Origin: a virus
Length of the DNA stretch: 40,748 nt
Reading direction: 5' to 3' (one strand)
Virus record (IMG/VR): IMGVR_UViG_3300044822_000036
Coordinates: 1 to 40,748 of that record
Part shown: positions 1-7,918 of the stretch, piece after piece
How the letters are laid out: the number at the start of each line of letters is the position of its first letter
How positions within the stretch are numbered: position 1 is the first letter of the stretch
Notes under the pieces: generated by a model
The model's input: only the letters and a program-made list of their open reading frames with translations
Database searches by the model: none
Told to the model about the DNA's origin: nothing
Made by a program: the position numbers and the translations under genes

Positions 1-187
1 CGAGCGCGAGCAATCCCCGGTCGATCCGATGGCCTTAAATCCGAACTTGGTGATCTCGAGCGACGTCGGACAGGTCCCGGCCGCCGGCGCCATGCTCGCC
101 GCGAACGAAGCGGCCGCCCGCACCGAAGAGATCGCCCCGACCCTCTTCAAGGCGGCGACCGATTGCGCGTTGAGGCACGGCACATGA
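1..187 (+). CDS. C-terminal fragment of a large virion (polyvalent-type) protein, 5' end missing
   Basis: An open frame enters from the left edge in frame 2 and gives about 61 residues of Ala/Glu-rich, probably helical C-terminus ending in ALRHGT and a TGA at 185-187. The TGA overlaps the ATG of the next gene (ATGA), the coupling used throughout this phage. The giant gene beginning at 37136 runs off the right edge without a stop and would be followed by this position on a circular map, so this is most likely its missing end. The frames join only if 3k+1 bases are absent between the edges. The assignment is by position; the fragment has no diagnostic motif. Confidence 0.7.
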   Translation, partial: EREQSPVDPMALNPNLVISSDVGQVPAAGAMLAANEAAARTEEIAPTLFKAATDCALRHGT

Positions 188-2736
188 AGCAGGCTTGTAT
201 CGATCTCGTCGGCGGACTCCTCGGTCGCCCTCCCGTCGCGAAGGAAACCGCCGGCCTCGAGGACCGGGTGCGGCTGCACATGAAGCTCCTCGCCCGAAAA
301 GATCCCGACGCCTGGCGCGCGCTCTCGCTCAACGAGCGCATGACGCAGGCGGCGCAGGCGGCGGCGCAAGATCTGATCGCTGAGCTCCAGAAGCAGCAGC
401 AGCGCGTCGCGCTCACGATCCAAGCTCACGACAAGATCGAGCAGTTCCTCGCGAACCAAGGGATCAAGAAGCCGGGCGACAAGCTGCGCGCGCTCTCGCA
501 AGTGCTCGACTTCGACACGAAGGGCGGCGGGTTTACCTCGGCCGCGAGTTGGGTGAAAGCGATTCAGGAAGAGACCTTCGGCCAGCTGATCGATACCTGG
601 ACGGCCTCGCATCCGAAATTCTTCGGCCTCTTCGAACACCAAGAAGGCACGCGCGACCTTGTGCGGGAGATCTTCGGGGAGGACACCGGCAACGCCGCAG
701 CGAAGGCCGGCGCGAAAGCGTGGCTCAAGATTACGGACGGCCTGCGCGATCGGTACAACGCGGCCGGCGGGGATGTCGGGAAACTCGATGAATGGCATTA
801 CCCGCAAAGCCACAGCCAGCAGCGCATCGGCAAAGCCGGGTTTGAACGCTGGGCCGCCGATACCTTGCCGCTCCTCGATCGCACGAAGTACGTGAACGAA
901 GATGGCACGTCGATGAACGACGGCCAGATGCGGGATTTCCTCGGGGCCGTCTACGACTCGATCATCACGGACGGCAACAACAAGCGCGACACCACGCGCC
1001 CGCAAGGCTACGGGCTGCAGGCGAACCGGGGCGGGGAACATCGGCAGGTGTTCTTCAAGGACTCGGCGAGCTATCTCAGCTATCAGGGCAACTACGGCGA
1101 TAAGTCGCTGTGGAACGTGCTCACCGGGCACGTGCGCGGCTTGGCGCGGGACATCGGTGTGGCCGAGACCTTGGGGCCGAATCCCGATCAGGTATTCGGA
1201 GCGTTCAATCAGCGCGTGCTGACGGAGGAACTACGCGCGAATCCGACGAAGGCGGCGAAGCTGAACAAGGCCGCCGTATTCAACGACAAGCTGCTCGACT
1301 ACGTGAGCGGACGGCAGCAGGTGGTCGATACCGAGCTCGCGGCGAAGTTCCAAGGATTCCGAAACTTCATGACCGCCGCGAAACTTCCGAAGGTCATCAT
1401 CACCGCGCTCGGCGACGAAGCCGGGATGGCGGCGACCGCCTTTGCCAATAAGGTGCCCTACAGCGAAACGTTCCTGCGCGAAATGGCGACCCTCAATCCC
1501 GCAAACGGTCGCGACCGCGCGATGCTCGAGCAGAACGGCATTGGCCTCAACTCTATGATGGGCGGCCTCAACCGTTTCGGGCAGGAGGAATACGGTTCGG
1601 GGTGGACGGGGAAACTCGCGAACTTCGTGATGCACGCCTCGGGAGCCGAACGCATGTGGGACGCTCGCCGGCAGGGACTCGCCTCCATCCTCATGAGTTC
1701 GCTCGCGAAACTCACCCGCGAGCATGCGACGTTCGCGGATCTGAACCTAGCGGACCACGGGGTGCTCGCGAACAAAGGCGTGACGGAAGCCGACTGGCAG
1801 GTGTGGCAGAAGGCCGAGCCCGAGCTCTGGCAGGGCGAGACCCCGATGATTACGCCGAAGTCGATCCAAGCCATTCCGGACGAGGCGATCGCGCACCTCG
1901 GAGATCCCACCGCACTGCGGCGCCACGCTTCCACCCAGCTGCTCGCGCACGTGCTCGAGGAGGCCGGCATGGGCGCCATGGACACCGGACCGCGGCAACG
2001 GGTCACGCTGCAACTCGGCACCACGAAAGGCACCTACGGGGGCGAGCTCCTGCAGAGCGTGCTCCTGTTCAAGTCCTTCGCAGCCTCAATGATGATGAAG
2101 CATTGGGCGCGCGCTGCGCAGATGCCTGGTGCCGGCTCGAAGTTCGGCTATATCGCGCCCCTCATTGTGTACGGCACCGTGATCGCCGCGCTCGGCAACC
2201 AGATCCGGAACGTGCTTGCGGGCAAAGATCCGGCCAACATGGCGAGCCCCGCGTTCTGGGGCGCGGCGGTCCTGCGGGGCGGCGGCCTCGGATTCTTCGG
2301 GGATTTCTTCTACGACGAATTCACCGAGCAGGACACCTCGCTCGCGGCGGCGCTCACCGGCCCCATGGGTACCACGGCCGAAGATATCTGGAAGCTGACG
2401 GGGGCGGCCGCGATCCATCACGCGCGCGGGCAGCGCACCGACGAAGGCGGGAACCTCGTCCGTTTCGGCAAACAGAACCTTCCCGTGCTGAGCCTCTGGT
2501 ACCTCCAAGCCGCGATGGATCACATCCTGTGGAACCAGATGCAGGAAGCGGTGAGCCCGGGGTACCTCGAGCGGATGCAGGCGAAGGCCGAAGCCATGAA
2601 GGGGACGAGCTGGTACTGGCGTCCCGAGGACCGCGTGCCCGAGCGCGCGCCCGACGTATCGCTCTCGAAAGTGTTCAACACCGATCGCGGGATGGCGGAA
2701 ACGCAGCGCATCGCTTCATCGGTAGGACTGGAGTAA
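184..2736 (+). CDS. Large internal virion (ejection) protein
   Basis: An 850-residue protein. I start it at ATG 184, which overlaps the previous stop as ATGA; a TTG at 163 in the same frame has no such support. The N-terminal third is charged and helical (Gln/Lys-rich near residues 65-90). A conserved-looking centre near residues 205-225 contains WHYPQSH and a GFERWA stretch, which I associate with large podovirus ejection proteins. A hydrophobic segment lies near residue 660 (IAPLIVYGTVIAALG), and the C-terminus is rich in Trp and charged residues. It sits between the giant virion protein and the tailspike, the place of the T7 gp16-like ejectosome protein. I see no transglycosylase motif. 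A structural or ejection role is inferred from size and position. Confidence 0.75.
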   Translation: MKQACIDLVGGLLGRPPVAKETAGLEDRVRLHMKLLARKDPDAWRALSLNERMTQAAQAAAQDLIAELQKQQQRVALTIQAHDKIEQFLANQGIKKPGDKLRALSQVLDFDTKGGGFTSAASWVKAIQEETFGQLIDTWTASHPKFFGLFEHQEGTRDLVREIFGEDTGNAAAKAGAKAWLKITDGLRDRYNAAGGDVGKLDEWHYPQSHSQQRIGKAGFERWAADTLPLLDRTKYVNEDGTSMNDGQMRDFLGAVYDSIITDGNNKRDTTRPQGYGLQANRGGEHRQVFFKDSASYLSYQGNYGDKSLWNVLTGHVRGLARDIGVAETLGPNPDQVFGAFNQRVLTEELRANPTKAAKLNKAAVFNDKLLDYVSGRQQVVDTELAAKFQGFRNFMTAAKLPKVIITALGDEAGMAATAFANKVPYSETFLREMATLNPANGRDRAMLEQNGIGLNSMMGGLNRFGQEEYGSGWTGKLANFVMHASGAERMWDARRQGLASILMSSLAKLTREHATFADLNLADHGVLANKGVTEADWQVWQKAEPELWQGETPMITPKSIQAIPDEAIAHLGDPTALRRHASTQLLAHVLEEAGMGAMDTGPRQRVTLQLGTTKGTYGGELLQSVLLFKSFAASMMMKHWARAAQMPGAGSKFGYIAPLIVYGTVIAALGNQIRNVLAGKDPANMASPAFWGAAVLRGGGLGFFGDFFYDEFTEQDTSLAAALTGPMGTTAEDIWKLTGAAAIHHARGQRTDEGGNLVRFGKQNLPVLSLWYLQAAMDHILWNQMQEAVSPGYLERMQAKAEAMKGTSWYWRPEDRVPERAPDVSLSKVFNTDRGMAETQRIASSVGLE

Positions 2737-2745
2737 AAGATCCTC

Positions 2746-5118
2746 ATGACGATTTCCTCTACCGTCACCGACAAGACCGCGACCGCGAACGGGTCGACGA
2801 CTCAGTTCCCGTTCCCGAACAAGATCTTCTCGGCCGCTGATCTGGTGGTGCTGCTCACCGACCTTTCGGGCAATACCTACGCCTTCACGGGCGGCCCCAC
2901 CACGTTCACCAATGCCGCCACCGGTTTGTCCTATACCGTACAGAACGTCGATGTCGACACGGGCTGCACCGTCGTATTCAGCGCGGCTCCGACCAACGGC
3001 TGGACCGTCGACATTCGCTCGGCCATCGCCGAAGTGCAGAGCACGTCGATCAAGAATCAGGGAAACTTCCTGCCCGAGCTCCACGAGGAGTTCTTCGATC
3101 GCGCGACCCGCATGCTGCAGGATCTGCTGCGGATTACCTACACCTACGGAATTCACGGACCCGACACCGAAACGACGCCCTGGCCAGCGCTTCCCAACGC
3201 TGCAGGCCGGGCGAACCTCGCGCTGATCTTCTCGGGCGCGGGACTGCCGACCGTGGGCACTCCGATCTCCCAGACGCTGGCGGTCTCTCAGATCCAATTC
3301 TACGGCACCGATTCCGGTACCGCGAACGCCTACGTCGTCGCAGTGACCTCGCCCTCGGTCGCGTTTTCCCTCACGGCGGGCGTCCTCGTCCGTTTCACTG
3401 CTCTCAATGCCGACACCGGAGCCAGCACTCTGAACGTCGCGGGTACGGGCGCGCAGCCCGTCATCGGACAGACCGGAGCCGCGCTCACGGGCGGGGAGAT
3501 CCTGACCACGGGACCGACGTGGGTGCAGTGGACCGGAACGGCGTGGCAGATCGTCGGGACGGGGGTGGAGCCGGCGAATGTGAGGACCGCCGCCGAGATC
3601 GCGGCGTCCGTTACGCCCACCTACTACTACTATCCTCCCGGAGACGTGCGCCGCTACGGCGGGGACTTGACCGGGGCCACCGACTCCACCACCGCGCTCC
3701 AGAACCTCGTGTACGTGTGCCAGCAAACGACGGCCGGCACGAACGGAGTCGAAGGATTCATCCCCCAAGGGACCCTCAAGATCTCAAGTCCGATCGTCTT
3801 CAACCAGCCCTACATCAAGCTGCGCGGAGCGGGGATGTGGCAGAGCGTCATCAGCTATACCGCCTCGAGCGGCGATGTGTTTTCGATCAGCGGATCGATG
3901 AGCTCTTGGCGCCCGACGATCACCGACCTCTGCATTTCGGCCGCCGCGACGAGCGGCATGGCGATCAACGCGAGTGCTGTGACGAACTTCCTCTACGATT
4001 TCTGTTTTCGCAACCTCGTCACGATCTCCGGCGGGACGTGCTTTGCGACCCCGGCGACCTCGGGGAGCAACCTCTTTTCGGGAATCCTCGACAACTGGAT
4101 CGGGCAGTCGACGAACGGCCACACCTTCCTGCTCGATGTCGGTCCCTCGGTCACGCTCACCAACCTGTACGCGAGCAAATGCGGAACCGGAAAGGCCGGC
4201 TACCGGATCGCCGGCAATGCGACCCTCATCAACTGCAACGGCCTCGACTCGGGAGACTACTGGTGTGTGGCCGGCCAAGACACGACCGCGAGCGACGGGT
4301 TCCAAAACGACTTTCCGAGTCTGGGGAACGTGTACCCGGGCCTGCTGTTGATCGACTGCAACGTCGAGTCGTTCAACCTGCAGGGCGTCGAGCTCCATAA
4401 CAGTTTTAGCTACCTCGAGATGCTGGGGGGCTCGATCACGCGCTCGCTGGCACCGGCCTACAATTCCATGATCCGGGCGCGCTACGCGCCGCTCGTGTCC
4501 GGCACGCCGATCCGCCTCAAGCTGACGTCCGTCAACCCGAGCGGCGGCAATCCGACGCTGCTCGCCGGCACGCCGACGAGCACCCCGTTTGCTTACCTCT
4601 ACGCGGACCGCGCGGGCGTGTTCTTCGAGGACGAGACGGGGCAATTCATCAACCAGCCCGGCTACTACAACGCCGGCTACGGGCAAATCGTGCCCGTCGT
4701 CGATCGCAACGTCACCGCGGACGTGTACGCGGACTTCGCCGAGAACTTCTCCGCCGTCACGGCCCGACGCCTGTCGCTCCAGATGGTGCGCTATGCCGTC
4801 CCCGCCGCCTTGACGCCGGTCGGCTCCAATCAGGCGATCAACGTCACGGGCTATACCCGAGTGACGGTGACGCCGGCGGCCGCAGCGTCCATCAGCACCG
4901 CGACGTTCACTCAGACCGTCGGCGGCGGCGTCGATGCCGCCCGAAACGGGGACCTCGTGATCGAGGCGGGCAACGGCAACCTGACCATCAATTATTCCGC
5001 CGCGGCCTATGGATTCCGGACCGCCGCGAACGCGACCACGGGCACCTATGCCATGACCGCCGGACAGGTCGCGCGCTTCATGTTCTCGATCACGAACAGC
5101 TGCTGGATGCAGGTGTGA
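2746..5118 (+). CDS. Tailspike / tail fibre with pectate-lyase-like beta-helix
   Basis: A 790-residue receptor-binding protein. The N-terminal ~120 residues (FPFPNKIF, then paired beta strands and NQGNFLPELHEEFFDRATRMLQ) look like the T7 gp17-type virion-attachment domain. Residues ~165-270 form a Thr/Ala/Gly-rich beta linker. From about residue 300 (DVRRYGGDLTGATDSTTALQNL) comes the typical entry of a pectate-lyase superfamily right-handed beta-helix, which runs to about residue 640. The last ~150 residues form a Ser/Thr/Ala-rich beta domain ending in CWMQV. Such spikes bind and often cleave surface polysaccharide; a catalytic activity here is likely but no active-site residues can be named by eye. 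It is followed at once by the lysis genes. Confidence 0.88.
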   Translation: MTISSTVTDKTATANGSTTQFPFPNKIFSAADLVVLLTDLSGNTYAFTGGPTTFTNAATGLSYTVQNVDVDTGCTVVFSAAPTNGWTVDIRSAIAEVQSTSIKNQGNFLPELHEEFFDRATRMLQDLLRITYTYGIHGPDTETTPWPALPNAAGRANLALIFSGAGLPTVGTPISQTLAVSQIQFYGTDSGTANAYVVAVTSPSVAFSLTAGVLVRFTALNADTGASTLNVAGTGAQPVIGQTGAALTGGEILTTGPTWVQWTGTAWQIVGTGVEPANVRTAAEIAASVTPTYYYYPPGDVRRYGGDLTGATDSTTALQNLVYVCQQTTAGTNGVEGFIPQGTLKISSPIVFNQPYIKLRGAGMWQSVISYTASSGDVFSISGSMSSWRPTITDLCISAAATSGMAINASAVTNFLYDFCFRNLVTISGGTCFATPATSGSNLFSGILDNWIGQSTNGHTFLLDVGPSVTLTNLYASKCGTGKAGYRIAGNATLINCNGLDSGDYWCVAGQDTTASDGFQNDFPSLGNVYPGLLLIDCNVESFNLQGVELHNSFSYLEMLGGSITRSLAPAYNSMIRARYAPLVSGTPIRLKLTSVNPSGGNPTLLAGTPTSTPFAYLYADRAGVFFEDETGQFINQPGYYNAGYGQIVPVVDRNVTADVYADFAENFSAVTARRLSLQMVRYAVPAALTPVGSNQAINVTGYTRVTVTPAAAASISTATFTQTVGGGVDAARNGDLVIEAGNGNLTINYSAAAYGFRTAANATTGTYAMTAGQVARFMFSITNSCWMQV

Positions 5119-5122
5119 CCGC

Positions 5123-5260
5123 GTGAGTGGGCAATTCTGGAGCCCTGAACAGATGCCGTGGGCGGTCGTCACGATCCTCGCGCTCTGGGGGTTTACCGTG
5201 CGTCTGCTTCTGGGCCGCGAGTCGTCTGATGCCCGTGGACACCGACAGCGGACGCTATGA
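5123..5260 (+). CDS. Small single-span membrane protein
   Basis: A 45-residue protein starting at GTG 5123, four bases after the tailspike stop. Residues ~12-31 (PWAVVTILALWGFTVRLLLG) form one transmembrane helix, followed by a short basic tail (RESSDARGHRQR). Its place at the head of the lysis cassette fits an accessory lysis or holin-like role, but nothing specific identifies it. The end overlaps the tiny reading frame at 5229. Confidence 0.55.
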   Translation: MSGQFWSPEQMPWAVVTILALWGFTVRLLLGRESSDARGHRQRTL

Positions 5261-5294
5261 CATGGGCCGGCACGAGGAGGCGGACATTCCGTGA
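5229..5294 (+). CDS. Possible 21-residue peptide coupling into the endolysin
   Basis: ATG 5229 to TGA 5292-5294 encodes a 21-residue acidic/polar peptide (MPVDTDSGRYDMGRHEEADIP). It begins inside the preceding membrane-protein gene, and its stop overlaps the endolysin GTG as GTGA, the same coupling seen between established genes here. The Shine-Dalgarno for the endolysin (GAGGAGG near 5274-5280) lies inside it. It may be a real peptide or only a translational coupler. Confidence 0.3.
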   Translation: MPVDTDSGRYDMGRHEEADIP

Positions 5295-5731
5295 CCAACC
5301 TTTCTGCATTCCTGACCATGATCGCTACCTCCGAGGGCACCGCCGGCAAAGGCGACGACGGCTACAATGTGCTGGTCGGAGGGACGCTGTTCACCGGTTA
5401 CGCCGACCACCCGCGCATCAAAGTCGATCTCGGCCACGGCCTGGTGTCGACCGCCGCAGGGCGGTACCAGATCCTCGAGCGTTATTACGACGCCTACAAG
5501 GCGCTCCTACATCTGCCGGACTTCTCGCCCGCCAGCCAGGATGCGATCGCCACTCAGATGATCCGAGAGCACCATGCGCTGGATGACGTGGAAGCCGGGC
5601 GGTTTGATGCGGCAGTCGGAGAAGTCGCCAAGATCTGGGCATCGCTCCCCGGGGCCGGGTACGATCAGCATGAAAACCAGCTCGCCTATTTACGGCAGTC
5701 CTATACTTCTGCGGGCGGAACGCTCGCTTAA
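5291..5731 (+). CDS. R: Endolysin, lambda R-type (GH104) lytic transglycosylase
   Basis: A 146-residue murein-degrading enzyme. It follows the lambda R pattern closely: SEGT near residues 14-17 with Glu15 as the expected catalytic acid, YNVLVGGTLFTGYADHPR, then STAAGRYQIL and the C-terminal IWASLPGAGY. Length is close to that of lambda R (about 158). It cleaves the glycan backbone without hydrolysis. No signal peptide or SAR segment is visible, so export must depend on a holin. Start is GTG 5291, overlapping the upstream TGA and preceded by GAGGAGG about ten bases away. Confidence 0.93.
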   Translation: MTNLSAFLTMIATSEGTAGKGDDGYNVLVGGTLFTGYADHPRIKVDLGHGLVSTAAGRYQILERYYDAYKALLHLPDFSPASQDAIATQMIREHHALDDVEAGRFDAAVGEVAKIWASLPGAGYDQHENQLAYLRQSYTSAGGTLA

Positions 5732-5748
5732 CCTCGACGGAGATACTG

Positions 5749-5928
5749 ATGAGCCAACTGACCGCACTGAAAACCGAAGCCGCTACGGATCTCGCGAACG
5801 CGAAGACGACCATTACCGGGTACGTCCGGGCGCTTGAGGACTCCGTCGCCGCGCACCGTACCCTCGCAATCGTCATCGCCGTCGTGGCGCTCTTTGTCGG
5901 CGCGGCGATCGGGCACTTCATCAAGTAA
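5749..5928 (+). CDS. Small membrane protein, holin candidate
   Basis: A 59-residue protein with ATG at 5749 preceded by GGAG. The first ~35 residues are amphipathic and charged (TALKTEAATDLANAKTTITGYV), and residues ~38-57 form one strongly hydrophobic Ala/Val/Ile helix ending GHFIK. The architecture recalls DUF883-like proteins (helical stalk plus C-terminal anchor) and also fits a single-span holin or antiholin. Its place directly after the endolysin supports a lysis role; which of the three membrane proteins here is the holin cannot be told from sequence. Confidence 0.65.
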   Translation: MSQLTALKTEAATDLANAKTTITGYVRALEDSVAAHRTLAIVIAVVALFVGAAIGHFIK

Positions 5929-5932
5929 CTCC

Positions 5933-6151
5933 GTGAACGGTCCGCCGGATGCCAGAGACTGGTTTGTCATGGTGCTGGTGGCCGTCATCTGGGGGGCCTG
6001 CTCGGTGTTCATCTTCCTCTTCGGAACCCGTGACAACGCCGTGCTCCTGCTCGGGGCCTATGGAACGATCTGCACCATTCTCTCCGGGGTCTTCCACTGG
6101 CTGCTCGTCCGGGATTCCAAGATCCCGGACGCGCGCTCGGGAGTCTGTTGA
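5933..6151 (+). CDS. Two-span membrane protein, holin candidate
   Basis: A 72-residue protein. GTG 5933 follows the previous stop by four bases; ATG 5969 is an alternative start. Two hydrophobic stretches are clear: MVLVAVIWGACSVFIFLFG (residues ~13-31) and AVLLLGAYGTICTILSGVF (~36-54). A short loop with TRDN lies between them and a charged tail RDSKIPDARS follows. Size, two spans and a charged C-terminus match class II holins. It lies between the endolysin and Rz. Confidence 0.7.
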   Translation: MNGPPDARDWFVMVLVAVIWGACSVFIFLFGTRDNAVLLLGAYGTICTILSGVFHWLLVRDSKIPDARSGVC

Positions 6152-6154
6152 ACC

Positions 6155-6544
6155 ATGGACTTCGTCATGCGTCTCCTTGCAGGGCTGGTGCCCGATCACA
6201 CTGCGGATCCGGAAGTGCAGTACCGTTATCAGCTGCGACTGGGGTTGACCGTGAGCATCATTGCATTGTGGGTGGCGTCCGTGACCGTGGCCGCGTTCGG
6301 CCTGGTTCCCGCCCTCTCTCAAGGGTTTGCGCTGACCGCCGACCTCAAGCAGGTGGTGATCGAGATCCGGACCAACCGGGCGCAGACGATCGACAACCAG
6401 CTCCTTGATCTGCGGATCAAGCATTGCCAGGCGAAGGACGACGCCGCCCGGCAGCTGTATTGGAGCAAGATCTCTCCGCTCATGGTGGAGTACCAGCAGA
6501 TCACGAGCCGTCCGTACCTGCTGCCGAGCTGCTCGGACTTGTAA
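6155..6544 (+). CDS. Membrane-anchored protein of the lysis cassette
   Basis: A 129-residue protein with one transmembrane segment at residues ~30-52 (GLTVSIIALWVASVTVAAFGLV). It is followed by a helical region and a conserved-looking tail with two Cys (IKHCQAK and LPSCSDL). The large C-terminal part would lie outside the inner membrane if the N-terminus is cytoplasmic. Similar phage proteins sit next to Rz and are often annotated as holin or lysis accessory; I cannot assign a precise role. Confidence 0.7.
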   Translation: MDFVMRLLAGLVPDHTADPEVQYRYQLRLGLTVSIIALWVASVTVAAFGLVPALSQGFALTADLKQVVIEIRTNRAQTIDNQLLDLRIKHCQAKDDAARQLYWSKISPLMVEYQQITSRPYLLPSCSDL

Positions 6545-6548
6545 CCCC

Positions 6549-7061
6549 GTGTCCGAGATTTCGCTCTATGCCCGTCTGGCCGCCTACGCCGTCCTAGGGG
6601 CGGTCCTGTTCGGGGGGGGCTGGTATCTCGGCGGCCTCTCGCCGAAGCGCGCCTTGGCGGTGCTCGAGGCGCAGGACTGGCAGGCCAAGGCGCAGGCGTC
6701 GGACGTGGCGTTGAAAGCGACACAGGCGCAACTCAAGGCGTTGGCCGATGCCGACGCGAAGAATGCCGGAATCATCAAGGATCTCAACGATGCGAACCTC
6801 AAGACTGCGGCCGACCGCGATCGCAATGCTGCTCTGTATCAGCGGCTGCTCCACCGTCCCCAAGCCGCTCCCCCCTCCGGTAGTGCTCAAGTGCCTGCCG
6901 CCGCGGCTGGACAAGGCGCTTCTGGTCCCGGCGGAACGGACGGCGCAGACCCGGCTGGAGAGCTTCTTGCAGACGCTAGCGCCGAGTGCCACCGGAACAG
7001 TGACCGGCTCGACGCGTTGATCGAAGAGCTCCTCCCTCAACTTTCCTCCCCCCCTCCCTAG
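6549..7061 (+). CDS. Rz: Rz-like inner-membrane spanin
   Basis: A 170-residue i-spanin. GTG 6549 follows the upstream stop by four bases. Residues ~6-29 (YARLAAYAVLGAVLFGGGWYLGGL) form the N-terminal membrane anchor. A long Ala/Lys/Gln/Asp-rich coiled coil follows (QDWQAKAQASDVALKATQAQLKA), then a Pro/Gly/Ala-rich linker and a short helical C-terminus. With Rz1 it would span the periplasm and fuse the two membranes after the endolysin has cut the murein. The o-spanin gene is nested in the +1 frame. Confidence 0.85.
   Translation: MSEISLYARLAAYAVLGAVLFGGGWYLGGLSPKRALAVLEAQDWQAKAQASDVALKATQAQLKALADADAKNAGIIKDLNDANLKTAADRDRNAALYQRLLHRPQAAPPSGSAQVPAAAAGQGASGPGGTDGADPAGELLADASAECHRNSDRLDALIEELLPQLSSPPP
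6790..7020 (+). CDS. Rz1: Rz1-like outer-membrane lipoprotein spanin, nested in Rz
   Basis: A 76-residue protein wholly inside Rz in another frame. From ATG 6790 it has a basic N-terminus (MRTSRLRP), a hydrophobic stretch and a lipobox ending ISGC with Cys20 as the lipidated residue. Proline-rich sequence follows (PKPLPPPVV), as in lambda Rz1. An ATG at 6748 in the same frame would put an implausible extension before the signal sequence. The nested arrangement and lipobox make the call strong despite divergence. Confidence 0.87.
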   Translation: MRTSRLRPTAIAMLLCISGCSTVPKPLPPPVVLKCLPPRLDKALLVPAERTAQTRLESFLQTLAPSATGTVTGSTR

Positions 7062-7068
7062 GAATCCC

Positions 7069-7389
7069 ATGTCCCAGAACATCCTCGTCCAGCTTCTGAA
7101 AAACACCCAAGGCAGCGCGCAGCTTCCGGCCGGCGTCACGTTTGCCGGTACCCAGATCGTTGTCACCGATTCCGCAGGCGCGGTGCAAACCGACACCCTG
7201 AACGGCACCGAGTCGCCGCCGTGGTCGGCCACCGTCACGGGCCTCGCGAACGGCGCCGGCAGCGTCACGGCCACGGACCTCGACAGCACGGGAGCCGCGA
7301 TCGGCTCGCCCATCACGCAGTCGTTCAGCCCGTCCGTACCGGTGACCGTGTTCCCTCAGACGACCGGCATTACCGTCACGCCCGCGTGA
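7069..7389 (+). CDS. Small beta-rich (Ig-like) protein of unknown function
   Basis: A 106-residue protein, ATG 7069, with AGGAATCCC just upstream. The composition is Thr/Val/Gly/Ala-rich with alternating strands (TFAGTQIVVTDSAGAV, ATVTGLANGAGSVTATDLD), suggesting one Ig-like or fibronectin-like beta sandwich as found in virion decoration proteins. The last 15 residues (VTVFPQTTGITVTPA) are nearly repeated at the end of the next gene. I do not recognise the family. Its stop overlaps the next start as GTGA. Confidence 0.7.
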   Translation: MSQNILVQLLKNTQGSAQLPAGVTFAGTQIVVTDSAGAVQTDTLNGTESPPWSATVTGLANGAGSVTATDLDSTGAAIGSPITQSFSPSVPVTVFPQTTGITVTPA

Positions 7390-7580
7390 AATGGTGGCGC
7401 CGGAAGGGAGAGGAGCGCCTGGATCGGGCGCTCCTGCTCCTTGAGACCGAGCAGCGGCTGAACCAGATTCTGGTCAAGGCCGTGGAAACGCAGGCGCTCG
7501 CGATCCTCGAGCTCAGCGCCCCAAAGGGCGCGCCGACGATCTATCCGCAGACGGTCGGCATCCGAGTCGATCCCGCTTAG
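7386..7580 (+). CDS. Small helical protein sharing its C-terminal tail with the preceding gene
   Basis: A 64-residue protein from GTG 7386. It has a basic start (KWWRRKGEERLDR), a Leu/Glu/Gln-rich helix (ALLLLETEQRLNQILVKAVETQALAILEL), a short linker, and a tail PTIYPQTVGIRVDPA that parallels the tail of the preceding protein. The helix could trimerise or dimerise. Function is unknown. It is the last gene of the rightward operon, and its TAG overlaps the stop of the convergent gene. Confidence 0.65.
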   Translation: MKWWRRKGEERLDRALLLLETEQRLNQILVKAVETQALAILELSAPKGAPTIYPQTVGIRVDPA

Positions 7581-7765
7581 CGAAGCGAGACGTGCATCCC
7601 GCCGCCCTCGACGTACCGCAGCAGCCATAGCAGCAGAACAACGCCGACCACGACGTAGATAACGGTCTTCACGACGGGGGGAAGACCTGGTATCTGGCCG
7701 ATGCCCCAAAGGATCAGGCCGACGATGCAGAGAACGATGAACGCGGTCAGCAGGGTAGTAATCAT
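7577..7765 (-). CDS. Small two-span membrane protein (Thivi_2564-like)
   Basis: A 62-residue, very hydrophobic protein. Span 1 (TAFIVLCIVGLILWGIGQI) and span 2 (TVIYVVVGVVLLLWLLRYV) are separated by the loop PGLPPVVK. The pattern matches the small Thivi_2564-type bacterial membrane proteins as I remember them. ATG at 7765 is preceded by AAGGACACCAC, the Shine-Dalgarno form used by other leftward genes, so the gene looks real. It is the most distal leftward gene. Role unknown; a membrane-directed effect on the host or on superinfection is possible. Confidence 0.72.
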   Translation of the reverse strand: MITTLLTAFIVLCIVGLILWGIGQIPGLPPVVKTVIYVVVGVVLLLWLLRYVEGGGMHVSLR

Positions 7766-7918
7766 GTGGTGTCCTTAAAGGCAGGTAACAGGATACGGGA
7801 AATGTCGATCAGGGAGGCGAGTCTGCGCTGTCCGTGGGGTTCCCCGGACTATTCGGTTCACGGGCGGCGAGGAAGGCTTCGACTTCACTCCGGTGATCCA
7901 TGTGCGCCGCGGCGCAAC

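Noticed and set aside
163-186. TTG start for the 850-residue ejection protein
   Set aside because: ATG 184 overlaps the upstream stop in the ATGA form used elsewhere; TTG 163 has no ribosome site.
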